A stretch of 64,000 nt of DNA from Aedes albopictus (GCF_035046485.1 NC_085138.1:28421047-28485046), one strand, 5' to 3'. Positions 1 to 12,662 are shown, numbered from the stretch's first letter. Notes: generated by a model not told the origin, from the letters alone. A program made the numbers and translations.

Positions 1-402
1 TACTATACAATTTTTAATATTCATAGCGGTAGTATTTTTTTGTTTTTTTCGTGAGCATTGTCAGGTATGTATACAGACAAACAAACGTAACACTAGCGAA
101 ATTTTCATTGACCACGCCTTCAACGATCACTTTGAATCTTGGTTGTGGCTTTCATAACAAGAAGAGCGCCCATCGTTTTTCTTTGCGTTTGACGTTTCAC
201 ACTAGCGCCTTCTGATGACGATATTGCACAACGCAGTGTTTCGTGAAACATTTCCACCAGGTGGTGATAGTGTGAACTGGGCGATGAATTTTCACTAAAA
301 TTATTCTAGGCGTTTCGTCTGTTTGTCTGTGGTATGTACCTCTTATGCATTTGTTGTTGTTGAAGTTACTCGCATTCTTCCGATCATAAAGTCTGTTCTC
401 TA
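1..402. other. No gene recognised
   Basis: AT-rich sequence before the first MITE. The open frame on the minus strand (197-463) has no recognisable domain and runs into the MITE. I see nothing else to support here. Confidence 0.5.
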
Positions 403-623
403 CACACTTAATTTTGATTACCGAGTTCGGTAATTTTTTGACGAGATTAAAACTGCTGAGCACCGAACTCGTTCAGCAAAAATGCATTGTTTACCTTTTC
501 CATACGATTTTGACAGTTGTTTTACTGAGCCTCAGTAAAATCGATTACCGAAACTACCGAGATCGTACTGCTGTTATAATCTCGTCAAAAAAGTACCGAA
601 CAGGCAATTCAGAAATAAGTGTG
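403..623. mobile_element. MITE, CACACTTAAT family, copy 1
   Basis: A 221-bp element starting CACACTTAAT and ending AATAAGTGTG, flanked on both sides by TA (401-402 and 624-625), as expected for a 2-bp target-site duplication. The interior carries scattered ACCGAG/CGGTAA words on both strands and no coding capacity. The same ends occur at 45,156-46,400 and 57,799-58,051, so this is a dispersed family. TIR plus TA duplication suggests mobilisation by a Tc1/mariner-like transposase, which is inference. Confidence 0.65.
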
Positions 624-625
624 TA

Positions 626-1442
626 AGAGGGATTTTTTTTGCGGATAAACTAGACGTATACGCGTATAAAAAACTTTTATTATACAGCTTTTGTCTTAAA
701 AATAAATTCAATTCCATTTTTCTTATAATCAACAGCTTTTCAACACTATCAAGGGATTTTTTCACCAGTCACGTACAATAAAAAGTATGACAATCTCAAT
801 ATTTTTGATCACAACACTGGATCGCGTCTAAGTTTCAAATAGATACTATAGTAATTACGAATAATCAAACTAAAGTATCATGAAAACAACTTGTTTAATT
901 CAGGCGGTAGCCTTTACAATAAAATCAGCATCAAAATATAATTCTCGAAATAATTTACACAGAAAAAATTTTTTTTTGTTACTAAATGTAAAAATTGTGA
1001 AATGTTTGAAATTTCATAACTTTTTTGTTTATCAGTTTACCATCACCAAAATTTTATGGTAGATAGCTGATATAATGGGCCATTTCCCCTAAAAAATTGA
1101 AGTTGGTTAAAAGATAGGGTTTTGAGATATTTGAGTTTTTGTGACAAATATCATATTTTTTCAAAGTAGAAAAAGAAATTTTTTACAGTGTATATTTTCT
1201 AAGGAATCATCATTTAGTTATCTAACTTTGCTGAAAAATTTATAACAATCGAACAATCCGTTTTTGCTGTACAGCTTTTAGAATATTTTAGAACTATTTT
1301 CGCATACACCCTTTTGAAAAGTTAGTCGTGAGTGAATATGAAGGTTCAATATCAAAAAATGGCGATTTATATGAAATTGAAAAACTGTGCAAAGTTTCAG
1401 ATATTTTTGAAATGGTCGCTCAGGATCGACTGACATGACTCC
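626..1442. other. AT-rich stretch without genes
   Basis: Long T and A runs. The short open frames show no domain or codon bias. Nothing else recognised. Confidence 0.5.
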
Positions 1443-2725
1443 GTGGAATTCCTCTTCAGGAAATCCTCCAGGAACTTCTTCCGGAATCCCACGAAGAATT
1501 CTTTAAAGAATTTGAAGGATTTTTTTTCAAGAATTCCTCCAGAAATTCCTGGATCAATACTTCCAGAACCCTTCAGGAAAACTTTAGAAATTTCTCAAGC
1601 AAAAACACCTGGGATTACTCTAAGAATTCATCCGAGAATACCTTCAGAGATTTCACCAGAAATTCCATCATATTTTTTTTTCAAGGAATTACGCCAAAAA
1701 TTCCTCCCGAAATAACTCCAGGAACTCCTTCGGAAGTCCTCATATTTTTTTTTGATATTCCACCAGGAAATCCTCCAGAAATTCCCCCAGAAATAACCCC
1801 GGAAATTCCTTCAGAAATTCTTCTTATAATATCTTCAGGAATTCCCCCACGATTTTTTTCAGGAATTCCACCAAAAATTCCTCAAGGAATTTCTCTAAGA
1901 ATTCATCCAGGAATTCCTCCAAGACATCTTAGAATTCTTCCAAGAATCTCTACAGGAATTCCAAAAATCCAATAGGATTTTCCCCAACAGTTTCACCAGA
2001 GATCCCTCTAAATCTTCTGCCAAGAATCCCTTCAGGGATTTCGCCATAAATACCTCCAGGGATTTTTTCAAAAAAAAATCCTTCAAGAATTCATCAAAAA
2101 AATCCTTCAGAAAATCCTTTATGAATACCTCCAACATTCTTCAGGAAAGATCCAGCATCTCCTTTAGAAAATACTCCTGGGACAACTCCAGGGATTCCTC
2201 CGAGAATCTCTCCAAGAATTACTCAAGGAATTACTCCATGAATGCCTACAAAATATGCACCAAAAATACCTCCAGGAATTTTTCCAAGAATTTCTCCATA
2301 TATTTCTCCGAGAATCAGTTCAGGAATTTTTCCAGAATTTCTGTCAAGAATTTTGACACGAACTCTTTTAAAAATTTCTCCAAGACCTGCTCTAATTCTT
2401 CTGTCAAAAAATCCCCCAAGAATCCCTCCAGGAATTTGGCCAGGAATTTCTTTATAAACATTCTTGGAATACCTCCAGGGATTTTCAATAAATATCTTCA
2501 GGATTTCTCCAAGAATTCCTCCAGGAATTCTTCCAAGACATCCGCCAAGAATTCCTCCAACAATCCCTTCCAGAAATCCCTTCAGAAATACCTCAAAGAA
2601 TTCTTCCAAGAATTCATTCAAGAATCTCTCTAGGTATTTTTCCAGGATTTCCTTGATGATTTTTTTTCAGGAATTTCTTGAAGAAATATTAGGAGAAAAC
2701 CCTGGAGGAAATCCTGTTAAGGATA
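1443..2725. repeat. 12-bp GGAATTCC-type minisatellite, block 1
   Basis: A degenerate tandem array with unit close to AATTCCTCCAGG. Around 2,510-2,630 successive units can be read off in strict 12-base steps. Because 12 is a multiple of 3, frames stay open on both strands and translate to low-complexity tetrapeptides (NSSR, IPPG, GGIL). This explains the 132-170-residue overlapping open frames at 2,121-2,633 (+) and 2,223-2,621 (-), which are not genes. The repeat recurs at 3.1-5.7, 11.7-15.3, 43.7-44.1, 49.1-49.35 and 61.4-62.0 kb. Confidence 0.85.
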
Positions 2726-3114
2726 AGTAAAAACTATTGATGATTAGCAAAACGATGAAACTTGAGCAAAAACATTTAGAATTTATCAGAAATATAAAAA
2801 AGCCACGTATTTTCGGCTCCGAGCAAAAGGTGGGAGGGTGCAAAGGGGGAGGTACCATGTATTTCTTTCTAGTTCCATGCTGGGGGTGAACTCAGGTTTC
2901 ACTTTGAGGAAAATTCAGTTTCGGCAGTTGGAGTCTTGGATGTGGTGTAATTGGGTTTTTATTTTGGTGGAAAAGTTCATTAAGAACTCGGTTGTTATTA
3001 TTGTAGGAGATATTCTGGTAGAGGAGATACTAGTGGAATTCAATAAAACAATTAGTATGGTCATTTAGATGGGCTGCTTAGAATAATCTTGAAAGGATTA
3101 GTTACTTCCAAACA
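2726..3114. other. Non-repeat spacer, no gene recognised
   Basis: Sequence between two minisatellite blocks. The 76-residue open frame at 2,838-3,068 has no recognisable feature. Confidence 0.4.
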
Positions 3115-4866
3115 ATTTCGGAAACCTCATCGAAATCTTTCCGGAAAACTTCCCGGAACCTCCCAGGAATTTTGATTGTGATTTCGGTTGGATTTCGGAA
3201 AAAAATCAATATTTTTCCAGCAGTTTATTCAGAATTCCTTCGGAAATTGTCACTGTTGTTCTATCAGGAATTTTTTTTTTTCTGAGATTCTGAAAGTGGT
3301 GTCATCTGGTTTCCCTTCAGGGACTTCTCAAAAACTTCATACATTGCTTCCGGGATTTCTCTAGGAGTTCCTTCTGAGATGCCTCCTGAAACTTTTTCCT
3401 AGGAGCAGTAGTTGTTTCAAAGATTTCTCTATTTGGAATGTCGTCAGAAGTTTCTTTCTTGGATAATAAGAAGGAATTTCTTCATAGAATGGTTTGCAAG
3501 ACTATTGAAGCAAACTCAGAAGGAATTCCTCACGAAGCCGCCGGGTTTTTTTCCTTAAGAAATTTTTGGAGGAATTTCTGAAGGAAGTCCTGCAGTAATT
3601 AGATAAGAAATGCATAGAAGAATTCCGTAAAAAAAACTCCCGGAAGATTTTCATGAGGTACTCCTGAAGGAATTGCAGAACAAACTTCCGGAGGAATTCT
3701 AGAAAAGTCTGCAGAAATGACAGAAGTTACCAGAAAGACCTGGAGGAAGTCCTGGAAATGTTGTTTAAGAGCTCCAGATTTTTTTAATCTTGGAAGTAAT
3801 TCCTGGATTGAAATCCCGGAACGAATTCCTTGAGAAATCCCATTAGAAACTGATGCAAAAATTCCGGAATTGGTTCCTGGAGGAATTCCAGGAAAAGTTC
3901 TTGTAGGAATCCCGAAATGTTTTTTTTTTTTCTGTATAAATGCATGAATAAACACCGTAAGAATTCTCAGTAGAAACTGCTGGGAACTCACGTAATCAAT
4001 CATGAGCTTCTGGATGAATCACTGAAACAACAGCTGGATGAATCTAAGTAAGAATTCCTGAATTTCTAGGGGAATCTCTAAATGAATCGCAGATGGAGCT
4101 CTTCAAGGAATCCCAGATGAAAATATTGGAGGAAACCTGGGATTTTCAAAGAACTTGTTTCTGGGATTTTTCAAGAAGTTCCTGTTGTTTCTTTATGAGA
4201 ATTTATCCAGGAGTTCCTTCTGCCGGAAGTTTCTTCTATGATTCCTCTAGCTAGAAGTTCCCTCTAAAATTACTCGAGGAGCTCCTTCTGAAATTCTACG
4301 ATTCCTTTAGGAGTTGAGTTCGGAATTACACTAGAATTTTATACTGAGATCAAACAAGAGTTCCTTCTGGGATTTCTTGATAAGTTTTTTTTATGGTTTT
4401 CGGCGAGGATAAGGAGTTCCTACTGAGATGGCGTCTGGATTTTCTCCAGAATTTTTATCCGGAATTCTTTCAAAAGTTCCAAATAAACTCCCTCGAGGAG
4501 TTTCATCAGTAATTTCTACAGGAAATCTTTCTGTGATCCGCCCAGGAAATCTTGCCGGGATTCTCAGCCTTATTCTTGTTTACGGAGTTTTTTTTTTAGA
4601 TTTATTCCTGGTGCGCTTTAGGTGTTCATTTTGTGATTTCTCTAGGAGTTCCTTCTCGGATTTCTTCCAGAATTATTTCTGGAGTTTATCCAGAAAAACT
4701 TTCCGGGACTCCTCCAAGAAACTCTTGCAGGATTCCTATAAAAACTTATTGTGGGGTTCCAAGAAAAACACTTTACGGAATTACTCCTTGAGTTCCTTCT
4801 GAAAATTTTCCTATATTTTGTTCTGGGATTCATCCAGGAAATCCTTTCGGAATTCCTTCAAGAACT
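3115..4866. repeat. 12-bp minisatellite, block 2 (more diverged)
   Basis: Continues the GGAATTCC/TTCCTCC theme with many indels and T runs. Open frames at 3,599-4,003 (-) and 4,428-4,802 (+) translate to the same IPPG/SGIS low-complexity pattern and are judged spurious. Confidence 0.75.
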
Positions 4867-5118
4867 TTAAGGACAGACTTGTTAAAATCTTAAAATGGCC
4901 GCCACAATGGCTGACTTTGGCACCTACTCACGATTTTGAGGGCAAAAATCTCTTCGTAAACAAAACCAGCGCACCTGAGCTTTTAATTTTAAGCTTATTG
5001 CTAGTGAGCAAGAACAGAATAATAAAATACATTGTTGTTTGAAGCTTGTTTCTTGAGATTTGTGCGTCTGGAGTTTTGATGTACTGTTGAAGCGGGATTT
5101 CAAGACGTTTGTCCTTAA
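4867..5118. mobile_element. TTAA-flanked MITE, copy 1
   Basis: A 252-bp element whose ends read TTAAGGACAGACTTG and, inverted, TTAAGGACAAACGTC. It has no coding capacity. A second copy lies at 14,367-14,598 with about 80-90% similarity by eye. TTAA duplicated at both ends is the hallmark of piggyBac-type transposition. Family assignment is inference from the target site; the insertion itself is supported by the empty site described for copy 2. Confidence 0.75.
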
Positions 5119-5740
5119 GAGTAATACCAGATCCTCCAGGACTTCTGTCTACAATGTTAACAGATTCTTCTGAAATTCTTTCGGAAATTCGTTCTGGAAT
5201 CCTCTTTGATATTCATTATGAAAATCAAACAAGAGTTTCAAAATAAATTTATGAAATCTCCAATGGAATAACTCCACAAGTTCCATATGGAATTCTTCTA
5301 TGAGTTTGTTTTAAGATTCCGACAGGACTTCCTAGAGGAACTCTTCCAACATATTCGTAAATATATTCTCCCGCAGTTTTGCAAGGAATTCCTCTAGGAG
5401 ATCCTTTTGAGTTTCCTCCATTAGTCGTGCCAAGTTCTTCTTGGAATTCCGAAAAAAAACTTCTTAAGACTATGAAGAAACTACTAAAGGAATTCCCACA
5501 GGAACTTCTAGAGGAATTTCAGAAGGAACTCCTAGAAGAATATCAGTAGAAATTCTTGAAGGAATTTTTGAAAGAATCCCAAGAGAATTCCCGGATGGAA
5601 TCTCTGATAGAATCTCGTAAGAATACCCTGGATGAAACCCAGATGGAACCACTTTCGGAATTGCAGAAGAAACTCCTGCAAGACTACTAGAGGAAACTTC
5701 AGTGGAATCCTAAAAAAACTGAGAAATCTTAAGTTATTCC
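5119..5740. repeat. 12-bp minisatellite, block 3
   Basis: Degenerate GGAATTCC/AGGAACTCC units resume directly after the MITE, so the MITE inserted into this array. Confidence 0.7.
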
Positions 5741-6179
5741 GAACATAAAATTAACATTCCTGAGAGGTTCAAATCAGAGTTCGTCCCTAGAATTCTACCA
5801 GATTTTTCACAGGATTTGCGTGTGAATCATCATGAGAGTGGAAGAAAATTCTCCAAGCCCAAATCATAAACAACAAGTTCACAAAACTTCATTGGACTCG
5901 TTAACAAACCTGCTGAAATATCTTCAATTTCTTGATTCTCGATAAGGTCCTTAGAGGAATGAAATTTTGTTGCAATCTGCTTCAGTCTTCTGGAGTGTAG
6001 TGTAGCCGTTCCTCAAGCTCCGTTTCCTTATTGGCTCTTTATCCCTACACACCTAGAAAATATCATGTAATTTTAAGTGTCCTGAACCTGACATATACGA
6101 GCATCTTCAAAAACACAAATTTAGAGTTTATAACATGTAAATTTACGTTTTTCAAGACACCCCAAAATAAAACTTATTT
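5741..6179. other. No gene recognised
   Basis: AT-rich unique-looking sequence; no reading frame or repeat I can name. Confidence 0.4.
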
Positions 6180-6335
6180 TTTCTTAGCGTCTAGCAATCG
6201 CTAGAACCGATATGACAGATAAAACCTAGAAAAGTAAAATATTGCCATGCATGGGATTCGAACTCCGGATCTGCTGATCGTGAGCCACATCTTTTACCTC
6301 TCGGCTATTTCACCGAGTTGGAAGATGGTTGATGA
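6180..6335 (-). mobile_element. tRNA-derived SINE-like sequence
   Basis: On the minus strand a pol III box A-like TAGCCGAGAGG (about 6,297-6,307) is followed some 35 bases later by a box B-like GAGTTCGAATCCC (about 6,254-6,266). The spacing is tRNA-like, but no acceptor stem pairs around it, so it is not a functional tRNA gene. The boundaries are approximate. Confidence 0.5.
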
Positions 6336-6369
6336 ACGTGATACTGATTCTACGTTTCTGGTGAAACGG

Positions 6370-7290
6370 ATTTGTTAACCAACCAGCACTTACATGATGC
6401 GCGTAAAATTGAGTCCAATTTGTGATTCAGTCTTGCAAACATTTACGTTTTTTGGTGATTCCGTTTCGTGGAAATTTCAGAACTTTAAGTGTGTAGTCAT
6501 GTGCCTGGTACCTCCGGAATCCAAACGGTTCCTTATCCCCCTTGAATCGTCGTCAGCATCATACAACATGCGTCAACTTTCTTGCTTCCTGAGTTCTCCG
6601 GACTGAATTTCGCTATGCGGTCAAACATGTCTGCACACCTTTGGATTGCGTCGAATGCTTCTTGTTTTAGCGATGCCATGGACAACTTCCTGCTTACAAT
6701 GAACTTACCCATCACAACGAACGATTCAAACTCAAACTCAGTAACTGTTCTTCTTGGAGTCTTCGTCTTGGTGCAATCCCCCGTTATTCTTCATTACACC
6801 AACAAAGCTAGCCATGAAAATGTTTGACACTTCTCAGATCATTTTGACAGACCACACACATGCACGAAAAAGACGGATCATATAGTCTACTTGATCGATC
6901 TTGTTGACGTCCTCTTCATGCTCATGTTACAGCTCATTTTGACGACCTGAGAGTTGTCAATCATTTAGAGGTTAGGTTCGTTGGAGTAATAAAGAATAGC
7001 CGATCCTGAGTTCTTCAGTGCCATGACCATTGATTGGTAGCTTTCAGTCAATCCGTCCAGTAGAAGAACCCAGATGGAATACTCCGGAATCGGGAATCTC
7101 CTTTTGTTCAACTGCTGCCAAGTCGAATTCATCCTGTTCGCATAGGCACGACTCCAGATCATCTTGTAGAGCAGGCCAACAACTCGCGTCAAGCCGGTCT
7201 TCTAGAACGCGTTGTTGGGCTTCATCCAAGCTTCCTGAGTCGTTCTTCTTAAGATAACTCTTAAAACTATTGTGATGTTAAAAAGTTCTT
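6370..7290 (-). pseudogene. Copia-type LTR retrotransposon relic (gag and protease fragments)
   Basis: Reading the minus strand, 7,250 to 6,965 encodes a copia gag (UBN2-like) segment: GLTRVVGLLYKMI, then RMNSTWQQLNK, then LLLDGLTESYQSMVMAL followed by KNSG. This matches the family pattern of a conserved GL-R-LL-K segment and a LLxGLxexYxxMxMALxxSG motif. Further downstream (about 6,524-6,489) LDSGGTRHMTTH matches the DSGATxHM motif of the copia aspartic protease. Between them, 6,533-6,715 may be remnant gag C-terminus. There are frameshifts and stops, and no integrase, reverse transcriptase or LTRs were found, so this is an internal fragment. Clade-level assignment is firm on motifs only; the precise family is unknown. 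Confidence 0.65.
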
Positions 7291-8306
7291 ATTTGAAACG
7301 AAGATTTATATGCACATATTGCATAAATATAACACCACAAATCGTTGAGGAACAATTACTCTTGGCTTAAATTATGATAATAAAACTAATAAAAATATGC
7401 TATTTTTTTTAAATCTATCATAAAACACTAATAAAACCAGTTAGTATGTGAATTGTCATTTGAATTTCCTTTTGATTGCTTGATCTCGTCGGAGCAGGCT
7501 GAATAGTTTCTGACAGTTTAGTCAGTTTAGTAGTTATTCCAAACATAAACATTCAACTTTCCCACCACGAACCAGAAATGCTTTCCAGCATTTGAAAGTA
7601 AACACATCACCCACGCCACGCTCTTCAGCATCCACAGTGTAAATCCTCAATCACCACAAATCCGAGCCCCTTCAAGTGCTCTGGGCTGCTTCTGCTGCGT
7701 AATGTTCGAGTGGTGTTGTTGACTGCGACGGCCAACAATCGCAGACAAAAATCTCAGAGACATCAACAAGCAGCCATCGCCATCTCTCTAGTTGCATTTA
7801 GGACTTCTTGGGAGCAAAGATAAATAAATCTTCCCATCGTAGCAGTCAAGTCAGCCAGCAGCAGCACCAGAAGCAAAGCAACAACCCGTTTTGACAACTT
7901 CATCGCCTGCTCTGATCTGGGATGCTACTACTCATCTCCGCACCGACTGAGGGTTCGTAGTGCCCCTGAAGAAGAATGTCGTCATATCAGGTATTCTTTA
8001 TGGGCTCCGATCTTTGCATTGTCCTACCACCACGACGTGATCCCGATGCAACGATCGTCGCAGCGCAGGTAAGGAGATGACCAGAGACCGAAAAGGTCAG
8101 GTAAAATGTCATCATAGAACAGAACAAAATATGTGAGTTCAGGAAGAGGGTTGGGCAAAACGTCCAGTCCATGTTAAGGAAGACGACGGTTATAGCAACA
8201 GTTACAGTTATAAAAAAAAAAAGCTTAAAGTTTGGAACGAGAATTTGTAAGGACTTCAAAGATGGTCACATTTCCAATTCTTCATTGCATGAAGAAAATC
8301 ATATCT
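7291..8306. other. No gene recognised
   Basis: The first part is AT-rich. From about 7,550 to 8,250 base composition is more balanced and CAG/CAA-rich (for example 7,855-7,885), which could be untranslated or regulatory sequence. No convincing exon, start or domain was seen. Confidence 0.35.
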
Positions 8307-8392
8307 GTCACTCTGACAAATAGCGCATGAGCGAAACAGTGACAAAAACCAAGGCTGTCTTTGTCTTGCTCATACAGCACTGTCAGAGTGAC
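8307..8392. mobile_element. Small hairpin element
   Basis: GTCACTCTGACA at 8,307 is exactly complementary to TGTCAGAGTGAC ending at 8,392. Similarity continues inward (ATGAGC opposite GCTCAT), giving an imperfect ~40-bp stem. It is probably a MITE remnant; no target duplication was identified. Confidence 0.4.
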
Positions 8393-9130
8393 CTGAGAAT
8401 TGTCAAATAGAGTAATGAACAATTTTGACTGTAAGTTATAGACATTTTGATTTTGATTTTGTTCTCCAACCAGAATTTGAGCAGGGAAAAGGACATCTTA
8501 CCCCCAGTTCCCCCCACAGAGAGAGGACACCGACTACTACGGTAATAAATTGCAGGATAACGCACAGCGTGATCGGAATCCTGAAATGTTTTCTCACATC
8601 TTTCGAACATCCCGGTTTGATCGTCCCTTTAGTTATCATCGCTGAGGTTCAGCAGCCAGAGGCAGGCGGCGATTCCAATTTAAACGGGAGAAAAATGGAA
8701 CCTCATAAAAGGTGGCGGATGTTTTCAAAAAACAAAGATTAGATATGGTGGAGTGGAAAGCATTCAGCCAACAACCGGAATAATAAAGCCCGGTTAACGA
8801 TTGGATTCGGTCGACAAATGCGAACACGGTTGCTGCGATTGTTACCTTGGTCACTTGGGTAGGGGTGTTCAAGAGGCATAATTGGGTTTTCTTCTGCTAA
8901 TCAGCAAAATTGATCAACTATCAAACGGTACAGGCCAAACATCAGTTTGTTGGATCCCTACCGGAAAGCGAGCACTGTAATGTAATACTAATCAAAAGTT
9001 ATCGCAAAAATGGTGTTGAATTGAATTTTTTAATAAAAAAGAAGTATTTATTAACCTTTCAATACTCGCGCCATTTTTTTGTAACGGGAGCAGTCGCGCG
9101 TTGTACTTGGTACAACACCCGTGCATTCTT
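8393..9130. other. No gene recognised
   Basis: Overlapping 65-105-residue frames occur on both strands but carry no recognisable domain and overlap each other. I see no supported gene. Confidence 0.35.
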
Positions 9131-9698
9131 CAATATCTGAGGACCCTGATTGTTTAGAGAAAAACTGTATTCGGCAAAGTTATTGTTAATTTCATGGGCT
9201 ACTTGATTCTGATAAAATTGATTCCTATACGGCCGCTAGGCGGCGCTAGTGAGCATGCACATTTTATATCGTATATCTCAGGATTCTGATGACTGATGAA
9301 GATGGTTTCTTCGGCAAAGTTGTGTGGTAGGTCAAGGATTTACAGATGATTTGCCGCTTAAATCGAAATTCCACCACTAGGCGGCGCTAGTGAGCACATA
9401 CATTTTATATCTTACATATCTCAGGATCCTGATTACTTAGAAAGGCAGTGTCTTCGACAAAGTTGTTTAGTAGGTCCAGGACTTACAGATGATTTGCCGT
9501 ATAATTCGAAATTCCACCACTAGGCGGAGCTAGTGAGCACGTAAATTTTATATCTTACTTATCTCCGGATTCTGATTACTTAGAAAGGCAATGTCTTCAA
9601 GAAAGTTGCTTTGTAGGTCATGAACTTACAGATGATTTGCCTTTTAATTCTTAATTCCACCACTAGGTGGCGCAAGTGAGCACATAAATTTTATATCA
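9131..9698. repeat. 142-bp tandem repeat, four copies
   Basis: Four diverged copies of a unit containing TAGGCGGCGCTAGTGAGC, at about 9,241, 9,382, 9,525 and 9,668, spaced 141-143 bases. Each unit also has CAGGATCCTGATTACTTAG-like and CGACAAAGTTG-like segments and, in all but the first unit, GATGATTTGCCG. The copies are roughly 75-90% alike by eye. No coding function. Confidence 0.75.
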
Positions 9699-11689
9699 TT
9701 AGAGTCAAACTGATGTTGTTTCTTGAATTCTTTCCTTGACAAATATTTGACCCTGTGTACTACAGGCCTTACACGCCTAAAATAAGCTTCAGAGCTTAAC
9801 TTTTTGACAGCTGCAAAACTGCTTGACAGTTCGTGCAGCATTTACTTTACCTAGGGGTGTTCAACAAAACTGTCCCATTTATTTTTAAATTAGTTCCCTG
9901 GCACCAAAATATGTTCAAATTTAAATTTTGGAAAAGTTTGAATGCCCATTCGGAATATGCAGTTTTCTAGATTTCCATACATCCCTACCACCTGCTTGTG
10001 AAGCATCCCTTGTAAGCCAGCAAAGAATGCGGTTCGATTAATTTCGATTCTGATGGTCTTTTAGCAATGCATTCTTGTCTTTACCGGGAGTTCTTGAAAA
10101 CAAGTTTCTCCTTTCGAACCCGATGATGCCTACAGGAAAACATTTCCGAAACAATTTGGCGCCCAAACGTTTGTGTAAGCGTTGTTGTTTCAGAGCCAAC
10201 TGGGACTTGTCCTCCTGAAATGTGAAAATACGTATGCACATCACATGATGGTTTTCGACGAACCGGTCAGTTTTTCTGTTTGTCATCAACCTCCACCTTA
10301 TCTGTCACGCACAAGAAACGGGTTCAAGCCATTTTTTTCCTGTTCCACTCAAGTACCAACCTTTAAAAGTCATAATAATCAGTCATGTTGTAAAAGCTTT
10401 TTTGTCCGTTTCTTGGTCGGGGTTACTCTTCTTCTTCTTGAACACCGACCGAGCCGGATCATGTCACACTCCTTCGTTCACTTGCTCCTTGCTTCTCCGG
10501 AGACTGCACCATCGCGAAGATCAAGGGCGATCCTGGCATGAAGTCAAACAGACCCAGTAAAACCTGGCTGGGCTGGGCTGGCGGAGCTTTGCGCTGTGGA
10601 ATTTAAATGTGCCATTGTTTGTTCGGTTTTATGGCTCCTCCAGATGAGAAAATGAGAAGTTTGTCTCGTTTTTCAACCAAACACTGCACTGGATCCCATT
10701 CTTTTCGTTTCGGGGTGAAGGAAGAAGCTTCATAAATCGCACAGTCAGTCGTCGGATGTGACATGACACCGCAACAGCGGGATTCGCGTCTCCATAATTA
10801 ACGACTTCAGTGAGGATCATTTTTTTTTGGCGGTTAAGGGGTTACATACCTCGATAGTGATCAAAAACTCGATTTATTGAATATTGGAGCACTAGACGGC
10901 TTTTGACGCTAAACAACGGACAAAACTTGGCACTTGGAATGTAGGGTTTTTATCTAATTCCCGTCTATATACGCAACGATAAATAATGATCGAATTTATT
11001 CTTGTACTTCGCCTAACGCCTGATGGCCAAATCGGTATCAATTACTAATTTATAAATTAGCTTCCATGTCGTGTAAAAAAAACTTGAAAAAGAACTAAAA
11101 ATTCCTTAAAATAATAAGATGGAATAATTGTCCCTCGAATTCTGTTTCCGTCTAGTCCACGTCTGTTTTGGGCACAACCTTCTACACGACACTATGGTAT
11201 ATAGGATGATCAAAAAGTATGACCTGACCGTAGGTGAAATTTGACCATCGGTCAAATTCTTCGCAAACCGAATCAAATCATGTGTTCAAAGTATGATTGA
11301 GCAGAAGGTTTTAAATTAAGATGGATGTAGCTTTAGAATAACGACCACAATATTTCAATAAATATTTTTGCCCACCAGATCATAATATGTACGCCATCAC
11401 AGTGCAACGAACAAATCTTTCTCTGTGGTTGTGAAATACAATGTATCGTATGTAGAAAATCCACGCACACATTTGCTCGGCTCCTCCCTAGGCGAAGGCA
11501 CCAGTAAACAAACATTTTTCCGACGGGAAATAGTGATTGGTTTGACCAATTGAACAGCTTTTGCTGCATTTAGTGAAGCAGCAGTGAAACCCAGCTTTGA
11601 AGTGCCACAGAGCTTTTGTGGGGTGTGAATTGAAGGTTGGTTCAACAAGTGCATCTGGCGAAGTGAAAATTTACCAGAGATTTCTTCAA
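9699..11689. other. Unassigned sequence, no gene recognised
   Basis: Mixed composition with short open frames on both strands (for example 10,182-10,541 +, 11,397-11,693 -). None shows a domain, signal peptide or splice context I can defend. It may include diverged transposon DNA or untranslated sequence. Confidence 0.35.
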
Positions 11690-12265
11690 ACATTCCTCAA
11701 GAATCAGTGATTTCTCCCAAAGTTGCTTTACAGATCTCTTCCAGAGTTTTCTCAGAGATTCATCCAGGAGCATTCAGGGACTTCTCTAGGAGTCTAGGAG
11801 CTTCATAATTGATTTATTGTTTTCAGAAGATTTCTCAAACATTGCGACAGCAGTTCCTTCAGAGATTACTCCAGGAGTCCCTTCAGATATTCTTCCAGGA
11901 GGATTCGGGGATGCCTCAAGGAGATCACTTAGTGATTCATTCGGAAGATCCTTCAGGAATTTCCATAGGAAATCCTTCAGAGATTTGTCTGAGAGTTCCT
12001 TCAAGTATTCCTTCTGAAGTTCCTTCAGCAATTCCTCTAGAATTCCAAACAGGAATTTCTCCTGGCCTTCCTTCAGTGGTCTATATAGGATCTCTGAAGG
12101 ATCGCTCCAGGAGTTATATCAAGGGTTCCTACAGGTGTTCCTTCTGGATTCCCTCCTGGAATTTCTTTAAGTTCTTTAGTAATTTCAGTAAAATTTCCCT
12201 CTAGCACTCTACCAGGAATTCGTTCATAAATGTCTCCCCTACAGTTCCTTCTGGGATCCCTCCTG
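11690..12265. repeat. 12-bp minisatellite, block 4
   Basis: CCTTCAGAGATT/GGAATTCC-type units. The 131-residue frame at 11,809-12,204 and its partners in other frames are translations of the repeat. Confidence 0.75.
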
Positions 12266-12449
12266 ATTTTTTTTTCACCCTAGTAACATTTTTAAGTCGA
12301 AACACCATCATAAAGTCAAAATGAAATCATCCGGGTTTTACGGCGGTTCTAAAAACTTCTTGAAAGCAAAGTAAGGCATCAAATTGCTGCTTGTGCAAAG
12401 ATCCCACCTGAATTTCCTTCGGGGATTCTTCTTGGAATTCTCTCGGTAT

Positions 12450-12662
12450 GCCTCATGTGGGCTTCGTAGCCGTGCGGTTAGGGACGTCAGTCGTCTGCCC
12501 GTTTCGTAAGTCTCGGAGTGTGAATTCGATTCCCGCTCGAGTCGGTGAAAACTTTCCGTCAAACGGAAAAAACCTCAACTGAACCACTGGGTGTTTCGTG
12601 TGTTGGCTGTTGTCTCATGTTCTCATGTTCAGTTTGTGTAACATGGTTAAAGATGGCGTAGT
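12450..12662 (+). mobile_element. tRNA-derived SINE
   Basis: Plus-strand box A-like GTAGCCGTGCGGTTAG (about 12,465) and box B-like GAATTCGATTCCCGCTCG (about 12,522) at tRNA-like spacing, followed by a non-tRNA body ending near TTTTACGCCTCG. It is inserted within minisatellite that continues on both sides. It resembles the tRNA-related SINEs known from Aedes (Feilai type); the exact family was not verified. Confidence 0.6.

Noticed and set aside
2121..2633. 170-residue plus-strand frame and 132-residue minus-strand frame
   Set aside because: Both are low-complexity readings of the same 12-bp minisatellite.
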